A DNA stretch of 64,000 nt from GCA-2732755 sp965228265 (GCA_965228265.1 OZ245804.1:1984001-2048000), one strand, 5' to 3'; counted from the first letter of the stretch, positions 15,031 through 24,001 are shown. Numbers and translations are program-made. The notes: generated by a model not told the origin, from the letters alone.

Positions 15031-17379
15031 TCAGCCTCCCGAAATCGCGGTGCTGTCCGAGGTGTTCATCGGGGCCTGGCTCTTGAGGAGCACGACCGCG
15101 GTCTGGAGCTGGAGGTCGATGCCCTTCTCGATGAGGTCCTGCGGGTCGGGGCGTTCGACGATCTCGCCGTCGGCGTTGCGGGACTTGAATTCGAGCTCGT
15201 GCCCGAACTCATCGATCTGGAAGACGTCTGCATCGCGGCGGAGCAAGAGCCACTCGTTGACCTGGCTGGGCAGGAGCGGGACGGTCAGGTCCGGATTGAC
15301 GCCCCAGTTGGGATCGCCCGGGCGCCTGTGGATGACCTTGCCGCTGGGGAGCTGGTAGTACTGCGTGGTGACCTTCATGGCGGCGTCGGCGGTGACGCGG
15401 TGGAGGTTCTGGACGGTGCCTTTGCCGTAGGTGCGTTCACCGAGCACGATGGCCTGGATGTTGCCGGCGTTGCCGTAGTCCTTGAGTGCGCCGGCGACGA
15501 TCTCGCTCGCCGAGGCGGAGTTGCCGTTGACGAGGACGACGACGGGCAGACCCGCCAGTGAGGCCTTGTACCGGCTCGCGCTGTGCGAGCGGGGGGGCTC
15601 GGTGCGGCTGTTGACGGTGGAGACGAGCGTGCCGCTCTCGATGAAGCGGTTGCAGATCTCGATGGCCTGGTTGAGCTGACCGCCCGAGTTGAAGCGGAGG
15701 TCGAGGATGAGGCCGTTGAGCCCGGTGCGGCGCATCTGCTTGACGGCGGCATCGATCTCGTCGGTCGAGTCCTGCGCGAACTTGTCGAGACGGATGTAAC
15801 CGATGCGCTGATCGCGGTCGACGTACCAGTCCCAGTCGTCTGGCTCGGGGCTGAGCTTGCGCCAGCCGGAGACGGTCGCGACCTCGATCTCGTCGCGTGT
15901 GATGGTGATGTCCTTGGTGATCTCTTCGCCGTCGTCGCCCTTGCGCTTGACGGTGAGAGTGACGTTGGTGCCCTTGGGCCCGGTGATGACCTCGACGGCC
16001 TGGTCGGTGGTCATGCCGACGGTCGAGACGCCGTCGACCTTGGCGATGATGTCGCCCGCCCTGACGCCTGCGCGGACGGCGGGCATGCCGGGCATGGGGG
16101 TGAAGACCTGGAGGTCGCCCGTGATCGGGTCGTTGACGATCTGGATGCCCACGCCGATGAACGAGGAGTCGAGACGCTTGTAGAAGGTGCGGAGCTCGTG
16201 GGGCCAGACGATCTGGCTGAACTCGTCGAGCTGGCCCATCGCGCCGGCGCCGAACTCGTGGAACACGACTTCGGTGGGCAGGTTGACGGTGCGGACGTTC
16301 ACGTCGATGAGTCGGCTCAGCGTGCGGCGGAGATCGACGATCGAGATGTCACGGCCCGCGGCCATGAGGTTGGCACGCTCGGTTTCGAGGTGCTCGATGA
16401 ACTTGCTGCGAGCGTTCTCGTCGGCGAGCTTGGGGAAGGCGTCGAAGAGGTCGCTCATCCCGGCAAACATTTCGATGTTCTCGATGCCGCCGACAACCAT
16501 GTCCTTGAGCGCGGTGCCCGAGATGTGGTTGCGGGCGCCCTGGGCGACAGCGGTCATGACGAGTTCGGAGGTGACGCCGTCGAGTTTCTCGCGGAAGTCG
16601 GCGCCCCGCGCGTTGAATGCGGGCAGGCCCTCGACCTCGGGGCGCTCGCCGAGTTCTTCAAAGTCTTCTTCGGTGGCGTCGGGATCGGCCTCGAGCTTGG
16701 CGTACTTCTCGTCCCATTCCTTCTGGGCGATCGCTTCGAGCTCGCGGAGCTTGGCGTCGCGGAGTTCCCAGTAGCGCTTGGGGGCGTAAAGCTGGAGTAT
16801 CTCGCGGCGGACGAGCTGACGCTCGATGTCGGCCTTGAAGCGCTGCGAGGCTTCTTCGAGCATGTTGAGGCGTGCGAACAGCTCCATCGCGGTGAGCCAG
16901 TCCTGCTCGCGCTCGGCCTTGGCCGCGGCCTCGGCGGCTCGGTTGACCAGGTCCACGATCTCGGGCTCGTTCATGAGCTCGTTGCGGTCGAGGACGATCG
17001 AGTCGAGGAACAGCACAACGGCCAGCGCCTCGGAGAGCTTGTTCGGGTCGTTGTCTTTGGCCTCATCGAGCAGCCGGGCGAGTTCCTCGCGCTGCTCGGC
17101 GATCTGTTCCTCACGCTCGGCCTGCTGCTTTGCAAAGTTGCTCTTGAGCAGGTCGATGGCGTGACGGATGTCGGTGACGTTGTCCGGGTCGACGCTTTCG
17201 GGGATGTTCTCGAGGGCTTTGAGAGTCTCGTCGCTGCTGCCGTGAAGCGCGGCGGTCCAGACCGATTGCGACCATTGAGAAGTCTCTTGCTCGGCGACCT
17301 GCGCAACGGCACCGGAGCCGGTCGCGAGTATGGCGACCGAGGCCACGGCGGCTCGACTCAAATCCTGGAGATAACCCAT
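15031..17379 (-). CDS. Exported S41-family carboxyl-terminal processing protease with PDZ domain
   Basis: A 782-residue protein with an N-terminal signal sequence (AAVASVAILATGSGAVAQ). A long, mostly helical N-terminal region follows (about residues 40-370), then a PDZ domain (about 390-470, containing IVNDPITGDLQVFTPMPGMP and GVRAGDIIAKVDGV) and the S41 peptidase domain (LILDLRFNSGGQLNQA). The serine lies in the NSASASE motif, and the lysine of the Ser-Lys dyad is in GERTYGKGTVQ. Such proteases trim periplasmic proteins from the C-terminus. The unusually long helical N-terminus makes it larger than typical CtpA. Confidence 0.88.
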   Translation of the reverse strand: MGYLQDLSRAAVASVAILATGSGAVAQVAEQETSQWSQSVWTAALHGSSDETLKALENIPESVDPDNVTDIRHAIDLLKSNFAKQQAEREEQIAEQREELARLLDEAKDNDPNKLSEALAVVLFLDSIVLDRNELMNEPEIVDLVNRAAEAAAKAEREQDWLTAMELFARLNMLEEASQRFKADIERQLVRREILQLYAPKRYWELRDAKLRELEAIAQKEWDEKYAKLEADPDATEEDFEELGERPEVEGLPAFNARGADFREKLDGVTSELVMTAVAQGARNHISGTALKDMVVGGIENIEMFAGMSDLFDAFPKLADENARSKFIEHLETERANLMAAGRDISIVDLRRTLSRLIDVNVRTVNLPTEVVFHEFGAGAMGQLDEFSQIVWPHELRTFYKRLDSSFIGVGIQIVNDPITGDLQVFTPMPGMPAVRAGVRAGDIIAKVDGVSTVGMTTDQAVEVITGPKGTNVTLTVKRKGDDGEEITKDITITRDEIEVATVSGWRKLSPEPDDWDWYVDRDQRIGYIRLDKFAQDSTDEIDAAVKQMRRTGLNGLILDLRFNSGGQLNQAIEICNRFIESGTLVSTVNSRTEPPRSHSASRYKASLAGLPVVVLVNGNSASASEIVAGALKDYGNAGNIQAIVLGERTYGKGTVQNLHRVTADAAMKVTTQYYQLPSGKVIHRRPGDPNWGVNPDLTVPLLPSQVNEWLLLRRDADVFQIDEFGHELEFKSRNADGEIVERPDPQDLIEKGIDLQLQTAVVLLKSQAPMNTSDSTAISGG

Positions 17380-17582
17380 TCACGCCTCCGTTCGTTTTTG
17401 TCTCAGGCGGGGATGCACCCTCAAGCATCGGCCCGTGGGGGTTCCCGGCTGAGAGATCCACACCAACCTTGGGGTGGTCACAGCATATTGGACGGTTCAA
17501 CCCGCGTATGTGTTCGCAAGGAGAACCCCCAGATTACAACCTTGAACAGCCTCGCATGCTTCCAGATGCGTCTAAAAGGGGT

Positions 17583-18836
17583 TCAGGGGGTCTTTGGGGG
17601 CTTTGTGAGGGCGTTGATCAGGGTGGCCAGCGCCATGCACGCCAGAACGGTCGCGCCGATCAGAGCCCCGGTGAAGAATTTCTCGTGGATGACCCCGAGC
17701 GAGACGGCAAAGGACGCGCCGATCCCAAGGGCGGGGCCGAGGGCGTATCCGACACCGATGAGCGTTTCGTGGATGGCTCCCGAGTCGATCTCGCCCTGTC
17801 CGACCTCCATCGCGTAGTAGATCGCTGCCGTGTAGATCGTGCCCATCGCGGCTCCAAAGAGGGCCAGCGAGATCGACAGGCACGTGATCGCGATGGTTTG
17901 GTTCGGGATGAGTGGGGAGAGCACGCACCCGACAAAGCCGAGCGCCAGTGCGATCGCGCCGAGGGTGAGGGGCCAGGCCCGGCCGTGCCACCCGTGCCAG
18001 CGCTCGAAGACGAGCATGGTGGGGATGCGAGCGGTCAGCCAGATGGCAGCGACGATGGGCTGCCAGAAGAGGTCGATGCCCATACGCGTGAGGGCGACGG
18101 GGAAGTAGGGGCCCAGCACGCCGCCGAGCATGTAGCTGACTGGCAGGAGCGTGCGCGCGGTGGCCAGGAGCTTTCGTGAGACGTCGGCATCGATGGCGTC
18201 GGGCTCGAGGTGGTCGGGGATGTGCTTTGGGGGCCTCTTGGGGAAGGGGAGCATGAGCAGCACCGCGACCACGTGAAGCACGAGCACGCCCCAGAGGGCG
18301 TCGATCGGGTGTTTCTCCAGCACTGGGGCGAGCAGGAAGAACGCCCCGACGACGGCGCTGGTCCAGGTGATATTGAACCGACCCGCAGCAGAGCGGAGCG
18401 CCTTGCCGCGACGCCCGCCGCTGAGATACCACTCAACCATGGGCCAGAGGAGCCCTGTGATGAGGCCGTAGCTCCCGGCGACGAGCCAGATGGCCCATTC
18501 TGGGCTTTGGCCCATGAGTTTGAGGATGGGCGGCGTGCCCGACAGCAGCCCCGCTGCGAGGGTGATCGTGATGAGCAGTGTGCGGGGTGCGATCGCGGTC
18601 TTGCGGTTCGTCTCGAGGAATCGGACGACCCTTCCCGTGAGCAGGGCCGAGGCGATGTAGCAGACGCCGAAGAGGAAACCGAGTACGTAAAGGGCGGTCT
18701 GTTTGAAGTCGGCGGCGCTGGCGATGAAGTGGAGCCCGTGTGTGAGCGAGCCGGTGCCGATGCTGAGGACGAAGGTGACAGCGAGCACGAACCCGAGGGG
18801 CGCTGGCTTTGGAGCCGAATGGGGGTTGGAGGTCAT
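17583..18836 (-). CDS. MFS-type membrane transporter
   Basis: A 417-residue polytopic protein with about twelve hydrophobic segments in two halves separated by a cytoplasmic loop (FPKRPPKHIPDHLEPDAIDAD, about residues 200-225). The first half includes a LLTGRVVRFLETNRK loop resembling the MFS motif A region. Substrate is unknown. Start ATG 18836 removes a Pro-rich extension that would run toward the tRNA gene. The gene is followed by a 203-base gap (17380-17582) before the protease gene, in which I see no further gene and no convincing promoter. Confidence 0.75.
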   Translation of the reverse strand: MTSNPHSAPKPAPLGFVLAVTFVLSIGTGSLTHGLHFIASAADFKQTALYVLGFLFGVCYIASALLTGRVVRFLETNRKTAIAPRTLLITITLAAGLLSGTPPILKLMGQSPEWAIWLVAGSYGLITGLLWPMVEWYLSGGRRGKALRSAAGRFNITWTSAVVGAFFLLAPVLEKHPIDALWGVLVLHVVAVLLMLPFPKRPPKHIPDHLEPDAIDADVSRKLLATARTLLPVSYMLGGVLGPYFPVALTRMGIDLFWQPIVAAIWLTARIPTMLVFERWHGWHGRAWPLTLGAIALALGFVGCVLSPLIPNQTIAITCLSISLALFGAAMGTIYTAAIYYAMEVGQGEIDSGAIHETLIGVGYALGPALGIGASFAVSLGVIHEKFFTGALIGATVLACMALATLINALTKPPKTP

Positions 18837-18933
18837 TGAGGGGCTCCGGACCGTTGAACCGGGCGGTTCATTGCCTGCGGGGTGCGGCGATCGTACGATC
18901 GCGGGCACGCGTCGGGCGAACCCCGGCGGACAA

Positions 18934-19007
18934 GGGCTCGTAGCTCAACTGGATAGAGTGTCGGCCTCCGAAGCCGAAGGTTCCGCGTTCGAATCGCGGC
19001 GAGCCCG
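18934..19007 (+). tRNA. tRNA-Arg (anticodon CCG)
   Basis: A 74-base cloverleaf: acceptor GGGCTCG/CGAGCCC, D-arm GCTC...GAGT, anticodon stem TCGGC/GCCGA with loop CTCCGAA (anticodon CCG, reading CGG), T-arm with TTCGAAT. Discriminator G; CCA is not encoded. It lies between the divergent MFS gene and the exported LolA-like gene. Confidence 0.95.
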
Positions 19008-19046
19008 TTGAATTTCTTTCCCGACTTCAAAACGCCGGAGGATCCC

Positions 19047-19871
19047 GTGAAGAAGTGGACCACGATCGGCCGTGCCCTGATGCTGGGCCTCGCGATGACG
19101 GGCCAGGCGGCTCTGGCGCAGGACGAGGCTCCCACAGAGCCGGCCCCGGCGACCGAACAGGCCGAGCTCCCGAGCGCCGAGTCACTCTTCGAGCGGCACA
19201 TCGAGGCTGTGGGGGGCAAGGACAAGGTCTTCGACATCACGACGCGCCGGTTTACCGCGACGCTGAAGTTCTACCAGGGCGGCAGCGAGGAGCCCGCGCA
19301 GACCAGCATCCTCCGGATCACCGCCAAAGCGCCGGACCTGATGATCCAGGAGATCATCACCCCGGGCGTCTCGACGATCACGAAGTACTTCGATGGCGAT
19401 GCGGGCTGGGTGGTCGAGCAGGGCAAGCCCGCCGTGGCGATGGAGGTCGAAGAACTCGAGAGGTTCGCCGTCGGCGCCCGCTTCTACGCGGAAGCGGATT
19501 ACAAGAACCACTACAAGGGCTACAAGACCGTCAACAAGCAAGAGGTCAATGGCGACACCATCTACATCGTTGAGATCGAGCACTTCTCGGGTCGGAAAGA
19601 GGCGCTGGCGTTCAGCGAAGATTCGGGATTGATCATCGGTGTGGCCGGCATGCGCACGATCCAGGGGCGTCAGTTCGAGTTCCGCCGGTCGTACGAGGAC
19701 TACTCCGACTTCGGCGATGGCGTGCTCTATGCCAAGACGATCCGCGAGGTGATGGGCGGCACGATGTTCGAGATCGTCATGACCTCGATCGACACCGACA
19801 TCGAATTCCCCGAACTCGAACGCCCCGAAGGCATCGAGGACGCGGACCTGTCGGGTTTCCGCAAGGAATAA
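19047..19871 (+). CDS. Exported LolA-like / outer-membrane-lipoprotein-sorting-type protein
   Basis: A 274-residue protein with a clear signal peptide (KKWTTIGRALMLGLAMTG then QAALAQ). GTG 19047 is chosen because GGAGG lies five bases upstream. The mature region begins with a helix of the type LFERHIEAVGGKDKV, as in many bacterial periplasmic proteins with a LolA-like half-barrel that binds acyl chains. Strands with alternating polar and hydrophobic residues follow (GGSEEPAQTSILRITAKAPD; YFDGDAGWVVEQG). The exact role is unknown and the LolA comparison is a structural guess. Confidence 0.65.
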   Translation: MKKWTTIGRALMLGLAMTGQAALAQDEAPTEPAPATEQAELPSAESLFERHIEAVGGKDKVFDITTRRFTATLKFYQGGSEEPAQTSILRITAKAPDLMIQEIITPGVSTITKYFDGDAGWVVEQGKPAVAMEVEELERFAVGARFYAEADYKNHYKGYKTVNKQEVNGDTIYIVEIEHFSGRKEALAFSEDSGLIIGVAGMRTIQGRQFEFRRSYEDYSDFGDGVLYAKTIREVMGGTMFEIVMTSIDTDIEFPELERPEGIEDADLSGFRKE

Positions 19872-19877
19872 GCGGGG

Positions 19878-20621
19878 TTACGAGCGGCAGAGCTCGCAGC
19901 TCTCACCGAACTTTTTGCAGATCGGGTGATCGGCGCACGAGGCCATACGCGCTTTGCATGCGCGGCGGCCGTGGAAGATCATGAGGTGCGAGAGCAGCCC
20001 CCAGTCCTTCTGCGCAAAGAGGGCCATGAGCTTCTTCTCGATCTTGACGGGATCGCCCTCCTCGTCTTTGTCGATGAGGCCGAGACGTCTTGAGAGGCGC
20101 ATGACGTGCGTATCGACGACGAAGCCGAGATTGATGTGGAAGGCATTGGAGAGGACCACGTTGGCGGTCTTGCGCGCCACACCCCGGAGGGTGAGGAGTT
20201 CTTCCATCGTGCTCGGGACCTGGCCGCCGAAATCGCTCTCGACGGCTGACATCGCGGCGTGGACGGATTTGGCTTTGTTGCGGTAAAAGCCGAGCGTCTT
20301 GACGTAGGGCTCGATCGCTTCGGGCGAGGCCTTGGCGTAGTCGGCGGGGGTGGGGAACTTCTTGAAGAGCGCGGGCGTGGCCTTGTTGACGGCGACGTCC
20401 GTGCACTGGGCCGAGAGAATCGTCGCGATCAGGAGCTCGTGCGGTGCGGTGTAGTTGAGCTCGCAGTGCGCATCGGGGTAGTGCTCGGCGAGCATGTCGC
20501 GGAGACGTTTGGCCCGGCGCTTGTCGGCGGGGTCGACCTGCGGCAGCGCGATCGAGCGGGCGGTCTTCTTCGAGGCTTTCTTTGCGGGTGCTTTCTTCTT
20601 TGTTGCGGGCTTCTTGCTCAT
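19878..20621 (-). CDS. nth: Endonuclease III (DNA glycosylase/AP lyase)
   Basis: A 247-residue base-excision repair enzyme removing oxidised pyrimidines. The helix-hairpin-helix with catalytic lysine is LRGVARKTANVV (Lys151) and the catalytic aspartate is in VVDTHV (Asp170). The C-terminal cysteines read C-x6-C-x5-C-x6-C-x2-C, not the C-x6-C-x2-C-x5-C of E. coli Nth, so Fe-S ligation may differ. The first 22 residues are rich in Lys and Ala (SKKPATKKKAPAKKASKKTA), like a histone H1 tail. The start ATG 20621 shares one base with the TGA of the upstream gene (TGATG); GTG 20624 is an alternative. Confidence 0.93.
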   Translation of the reverse strand: MSKKPATKKKAPAKKASKKTARSIALPQVDPADKRRAKRLRDMLAEHYPDAHCELNYTAPHELLIATILSAQCTDVAVNKATPALFKKFPTPADYAKASPEAIEPYVKTLGFYRNKAKSVHAAMSAVESDFGGQVPSTMEELLTLRGVARKTANVVLSNAFHINLGFVVDTHVMRLSRRLGLIDKDEEGDPVKIEKKLMALFAQKDWGLLSHLMIFHGRRACKARMASCADHPICKKFGESCELCRS

Positions 20622-21253
20622 CACAGCCGACCCTTGCGCGTGAGCGAGGGTTGCTCGAGAGTTGGCTTCGACGCACCGTTGGGCTGAGCGGGCGTGGCGG
20701 TCCGGGCCGTTGCCGCGAACGCGCCGGAGATCATCAGCAGCGTGACGCAGGCGAACGAGGAGACCATGACCGTGCTCGCGGTGGGGTGATCCTTATCGAA
20801 TGCGGCCTGATACTCGAGCGCCGCCTCGTTGTTGCCCGCTTCGGCGGCTTCCCAGTAGTTCACCATGTTGGTGTTCATGCGCGGGCCGAGGAAGAAGAAG
20901 GAATACGTGAGCAGCGAGAGCGCCCCGAAGAACGCGACGAGGCGGACGCCAGTCGTCCAGGCCTGACGCCAGGGCTCTTTGGAAGCGGCTACGAGACCGA
21001 GTGTCAGTCCCGAGACGATCAGGCAGCCGAGCGCGACGGCATCGGCGACGAGGAAGATGCGCGAAGCGACGTGGCCCGCGGCGAGCTTCCAGTGCGGGCC
21101 GGTGAACGCGGCATACGCGGGCAGGCTCGGGTCCAGATCGCGGACGGTGGGGAAGATGATCGCGGCTGCGGCCCCTGCCATCGCGAGTGAGCCCATCCAG
21201 AGCCCGACGAATGTGAGGTGGACCGTTTCGAGCAGGCGTCGTAAGGGGCTCAT
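20621..21253 (-). CDS. Integral membrane protein (DUF4149-like, four helices)
   Basis: A 210-residue protein with about four hydrophobic helices (around residues 9-33, 58-85, 98-120 and 155-178) and a polar C-terminal tail. The first helix, LLETVHLTFVGLWMGSLAMA, and the SFFFLGPRMN segment resemble DUF4149 proteins, which are of unknown function. It is the first gene of a two-gene unit with nth. The product's relation to DNA repair is unknown. Confidence 0.6.
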   Translation of the reverse strand: MSPLRRLLETVHLTFVGLWMGSLAMAGAAAAIIFPTVRDLDPSLPAYAAFTGPHWKLAAGHVASRIFLVADAVALGCLIVSGLTLGLVAASKEPWRQAWTTGVRLVAFFGALSLLTYSFFFLGPRMNTNMVNYWEAAEAGNNEAALEYQAAFDKDHPTASTVMVSSFACVTLLMISGAFAATARTATPAQPNGASKPTLEQPSLTRKGRL

Positions 21254-21307
21254 GGCGTCGAATCGTAGCGGGTGCGCCCGAGTGTGCGGGGCGGGATACA
21301 ACTTGTC

Positions 21308-22063
21308 ATGGAAGGATTGTCCCTCGGGGCTGGTGCGGGGCCGCTCGCGTGTTCGATGCGCGGGCTGGCGGCGCATGCGCACGCGCCGGCGAGATCGGCC
21401 AAGGGGCTCCTGGACTGGATCACCTCCGCCGGTGGGCGCGCGGTCGTGCTCGACGCGACGCACCCGGAGCTGCGGCCAAGGGATCTCGGGCGGAGCGCCA
21501 GGCGGGATCTGGCTTCCGCGATCAGGCGGTCGGAACTCGAGTGGAAGGGGGTCGATGTCTTTGTGCCGACGGCGCACCTCGCATCGACCGAGCACTCGGA
21601 CCGGGCGTTGGCTGCCATCGTGGACGCGATCGAACTGGCGGGGGAGCTTGCGACACTGAACGTCGGCGAGCGGGCGGTCGTCTCGTTCGATCTGCCCGAC
21701 GTACCCGTTGCAGGTGTGGTGCGCGAGATCGCGGGTGCGGCCGATCGCACGGGCGTCATTGCGGCGAGCCTGAAAGACGGGCACGCCGGACTCAGCCGAG
21801 CGGTCGATCTCGATGCACTGTCCGACGCGGGCGTGGACGCGGTCGGCGCGGTGACAGGCTCCACGACCGCGCAGGTGCGATGGGGTGGGCCGAGGGTCGA
21901 GCGAAGGGTCGATCTGTTGGCGGTCACGGGCGCGATGGCGATCCGGGCCGAACCCTGCTCGGCTGTGCTCGATCTGACTCGGTCGGTCGAGCCGGCGCGG
22001 ACACTCGGCGCGGCGCTGGCGGCATGGAGCAGGGCGGACCCCGCCTCGGGTCTGGGTCTTTAG
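21308..22063 (+). CDS. Xylose-isomerase-like TIM-barrel protein
   Basis: A 252-residue protein of the sugar-phosphate isomerase/AP endonuclease superfamily type. Recognisable pieces are LLDWITSAGGRAVVLDATHP near the N-terminus and VFVPTAHLASTEHSDRALAA, where the sugar-isomerase fold usually has a strand followed by a helix. The usual metal-binding Glu, Asp and His set is not obvious, so it may be a non-catalytic or strongly diverged member. It diverges from the DUF4149-like gene and its stop overlaps the convergent yebC by four bases. Confidence 0.55.
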   Translation: MEGLSLGAGAGPLACSMRGLAAHAHAPARSAKGLLDWITSAGGRAVVLDATHPELRPRDLGRSARRDLASAIRRSELEWKGVDVFVPTAHLASTEHSDRALAAIVDAIELAGELATLNVGERAVVSFDLPDVPVAGVVREIAGAADRTGVIAASLKDGHAGLSRAVDLDALSDAGVDAVGAVTGSTTAQVRWGGPRVERRVDLLAVTGAMAIRAEPCSAVLDLTRSVEPARTLGAALAAWSRADPASGLGL

Positions 22064-22815
22064 TCGAGAGCCGACGGATCGATGTCGGCGTTGGTCGCCA
22101 CCGCCTGCACGTCGTCGTTGTCTTCGAGTGCTTCGAGGAGGTTGAAGACCTTCTTGGCGTCCTCGCCCGCAACGGCGATCGTGTCGGCCGGGATCTTGGC
22201 GATCTGGGCCTCGGTGATCTCGATGCCCGCTTCCTCGATCGCGGCTTTGACTTGCTGGAATTCGGTCGCCTCGGTGAGCACGGTCCAGAACCCCGCGTCG
22301 TCGCCCTCGGCTTCGGGTGCCTGGACGTCCTCTGCGCCGGCCTCGATGGCCAGGTCCATGATCTGCTCTTCGTTCACCGTGGACGCGTCGATGATGATGC
22401 GCCCTTTGGTGCTGAAGAGGTAAGCGACGGAGCCCGAGTTCCCGAGCGTGCCGCCGGCTTTCTTGAAGATGGTGCGGACATCGGTCACGGTGCGCGTGCG
22501 GTTGTCGGTGAGGGCGTCGACGATGATGGCAGTGCCCGCCGGGCCGTAGCCCTCGTAGGTGACGGATTCAAAGTCATCGCCCGACCCGGCACCGGCGCCC
22601 TTCTGGATGGCGCGCTGGATGGTGTCCTTGGGCATGTTGGCGTACTTGGCTTCGTCGATGGCGTAGCGCAGGCTGAGATTCATGTCGGGGTCCGGCCCGC
22701 CCGCGCGAGCGGCGGCCATGAGCGCCTTGGAACACTTGGACCAGATCTTGGAACGCTTGGCGTCCATGCGGGCCTTGTGGTGCTTGATGTTGGCCCACTT
22801 GCTGTGTCCGGCCAT
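22060..22815 (-). CDS. yebC: YebC/PmpR family protein (TACO1 family)
   Basis: A 251-residue protein with the family signature at its N-terminus (MAGHSKWANIKHHKARMDAK) and a continuing match through NMPKDTIQRAIQKGAG and YEGYGPAGTAIIVDALTDNR. Older work called the family transcriptional regulators. More recent work links it to ribosome stalling at proline stretches and to mitochondrial translation (TACO1). The position between rbfA/infB-type genes and DNA repair genes fits a translation role. Confidence 0.95.
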   Translation of the reverse strand: MAGHSKWANIKHHKARMDAKRSKIWSKCSKALMAAARAGGPDPDMNLSLRYAIDEAKYANMPKDTIQRAIQKGAGAGSGDDFESVTYEGYGPAGTAIIVDALTDNRTRTVTDVRTIFKKAGGTLGNSGSVAYLFSTKGRIIIDASTVNEEQIMDLAIEAGAEDVQAPEAEGDDAGFWTVLTEATEFQQVKAAIEEAGIEITEAQIAKIPADTIAVAGEDAKKVFNLLEALEDNDDVQAVATNADIDPSALD

Positions 22816-22860
22816 TGGGAGTCTCTCCGATTCTCTGCGGTGTCGTGTGTGGTGTGCGGG

Positions 22861-23583
22861 TCAGCCCTTCGAACTCTTGCGGGTTCGCTTCGGACTGGGG
22901 CTGGCTTTCTTGGTGGTCTTCTTCGTGGTTGCCTTCCGCGTGGTCCGACTGGGTGTCGCCTTGGCGGCATAGGCCTCCAGGGCGTGCAGCGCCGGGGCCG
23001 CGTCGCCCGAGCGGACCTGGCGTTCGAGCCAGCTCGAGGCGGCGACGATGTCGTCTGCGTCGGCGATGGCGTCGGCGGCCGACAGGACTTTCATGAGCCG
23101 CTCGTCGAGCGGGAAGGCGTGCCCGCCGAGACCGATCAGAAATGTCCGGGCGGCGACATAGGGCGGGATGCCCTCGAGCGAGTCGAGGTAAGCCCGGGCG
23201 TCACGCTTGTTCATCTCGCCCAGCGATTCGAGCGTGACGGCGTGCTCGCGGTTGTAGATGTCGTTGAGCGTGGCCCGCATCCGGTCGCCCCGCTCGGCTG
23301 ACTTCGGGTAGGTGTTCCCGAAGAAGGACGCGAGCTCGGAAGGAAGGCAGACACGAAACTCGTTGAGATCGACGAACGCCTCACAGAGCTTGGCGGCAAG
23401 CGCTCTGGCCCGCTTCTCGCCGGCCTCCCAAAGAAGATACGACCAGACGAGTTCCTGGCAGACCGGGTCGGTCATCGGATCGCCCGGCGTGAGCTCGAAA
23501 TCGGGTCGCGGCGTGATGTCCTCGGGCGCGATGGCGATTCGCTCGAGCAGAGCCTGCAGGTTGGCGGCGGGATCAGCGCTCAT
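22861..23583 (-). CDS. HhH-GPD/endonuclease III-like protein lacking Fe-S cysteines, with Lys-rich tail
   Basis: A 240-residue protein. The middle (about residues 50-175) resembles the HhH-GPD fold: SLEGIPPYVAARTFLIGLGG corresponds to the helix-hairpin-helix, and FPLDERLMKVL to the strand with the catalytic aspartate. The position of the Nth catalytic lysine holds no lysine, and the C-terminal cysteine cluster is absent. The last 35 residues are a histone-H1-like Lys/Thr/Ser/Pro tail (TTRKATTKKTTKKASPSPK). The start overlaps rbfA by 11 bases. It may bind DNA without lyase activity. Confidence 0.6.
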   Translation of the reverse strand: MSADPAANLQALLERIAIAPEDITPRPDFELTPGDPMTDPVCQELVWSYLLWEAGEKRARALAAKLCEAFVDLNEFRVCLPSELASFFGNTYPKSAERGDRMRATLNDIYNREHAVTLESLGEMNKRDARAYLDSLEGIPPYVAARTFLIGLGGHAFPLDERLMKVLSAADAIADADDIVAASSWLERQVRSGDAAPALHALEAYAAKATPSRTTRKATTKKTTKKASPSPKRTRKSSKG

Positions 23584-24001
23584 CGGCTGCGGACTCCTCC
23601 GTGGAGTGGTGCGTTTCGTCGGCGCCCTCGGACTGCTGCTCTGCCAGCTCACGCTCTTCGCGCTCACGCGTGACCTTGGCGATCGCGTCGAGCACGCCCG
23701 CCTGTCTGATCGTGGTGGTGTCGAGCTTGAAGATCAGCTGCGGGAGCTTGCTGAGCGAGAGCTTGGCGCCCGCCTGTCTGCGGATGTGTCCGGCGGCGGC
23801 CCTGAGCCCGTGCATCGTCAGGTCGGCGTGCTCGGCGGGCATCACCGAGACGTAGACGGTCGCCTGGCTGAGGTCGTCGGCGGTGGTGACTTTGGTGACA
23901 GTGATCAGGCCGCGGACGCGTGGGTCCTGCAGCCCCTTGGAGATGACCTTCTGGATCGACTCGCGGAGCAGAGCCGAGATTCGCTGGCTGCGCTGGCTCA
24001 T
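23573..24001 (-). CDS. rbfA: Ribosome-binding factor A
   Basis: A 142-residue protein of the RbfA family, which assists late maturation of the 30S subunit. The KH-like core shows QRISALLRESIQKVISKGLQD followed by DPRVRGLITVTKV and ATVYVSVMP. A charged, acidic C-terminal tail (about residues 115-142) extends beyond the core. It follows DUF503 with a four-base overlap and belongs to the nusA-infB-DUF503-rbfA series. Confidence 0.92.
   Translation of the reverse strand: MSQRSQRISALLRESIQKVISKGLQDPRVRGLITVTKVTTADDLSQATVYVSVMPAEHADLTMHGLRAAAGHIRRQAGAKLSLSKLPQLIFKLDTTTIRQAGVLDAIAKVTREREERELAEQQSEGADETHHSTEESAADER

Noticed and set aside
15583..17817. 744-codon plus-strand frame opposite the S41 protease gene
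   Set aside because: The minus strand has a signal peptide, PDZ and S41 motifs; the plus frame has none and runs into intergenic sequence.
18210..18839. 209-codon plus-strand frame opposite the MFS gene
   Set aside because: The minus strand encodes regular membrane helices; the plus frame is a highly charged shadow.
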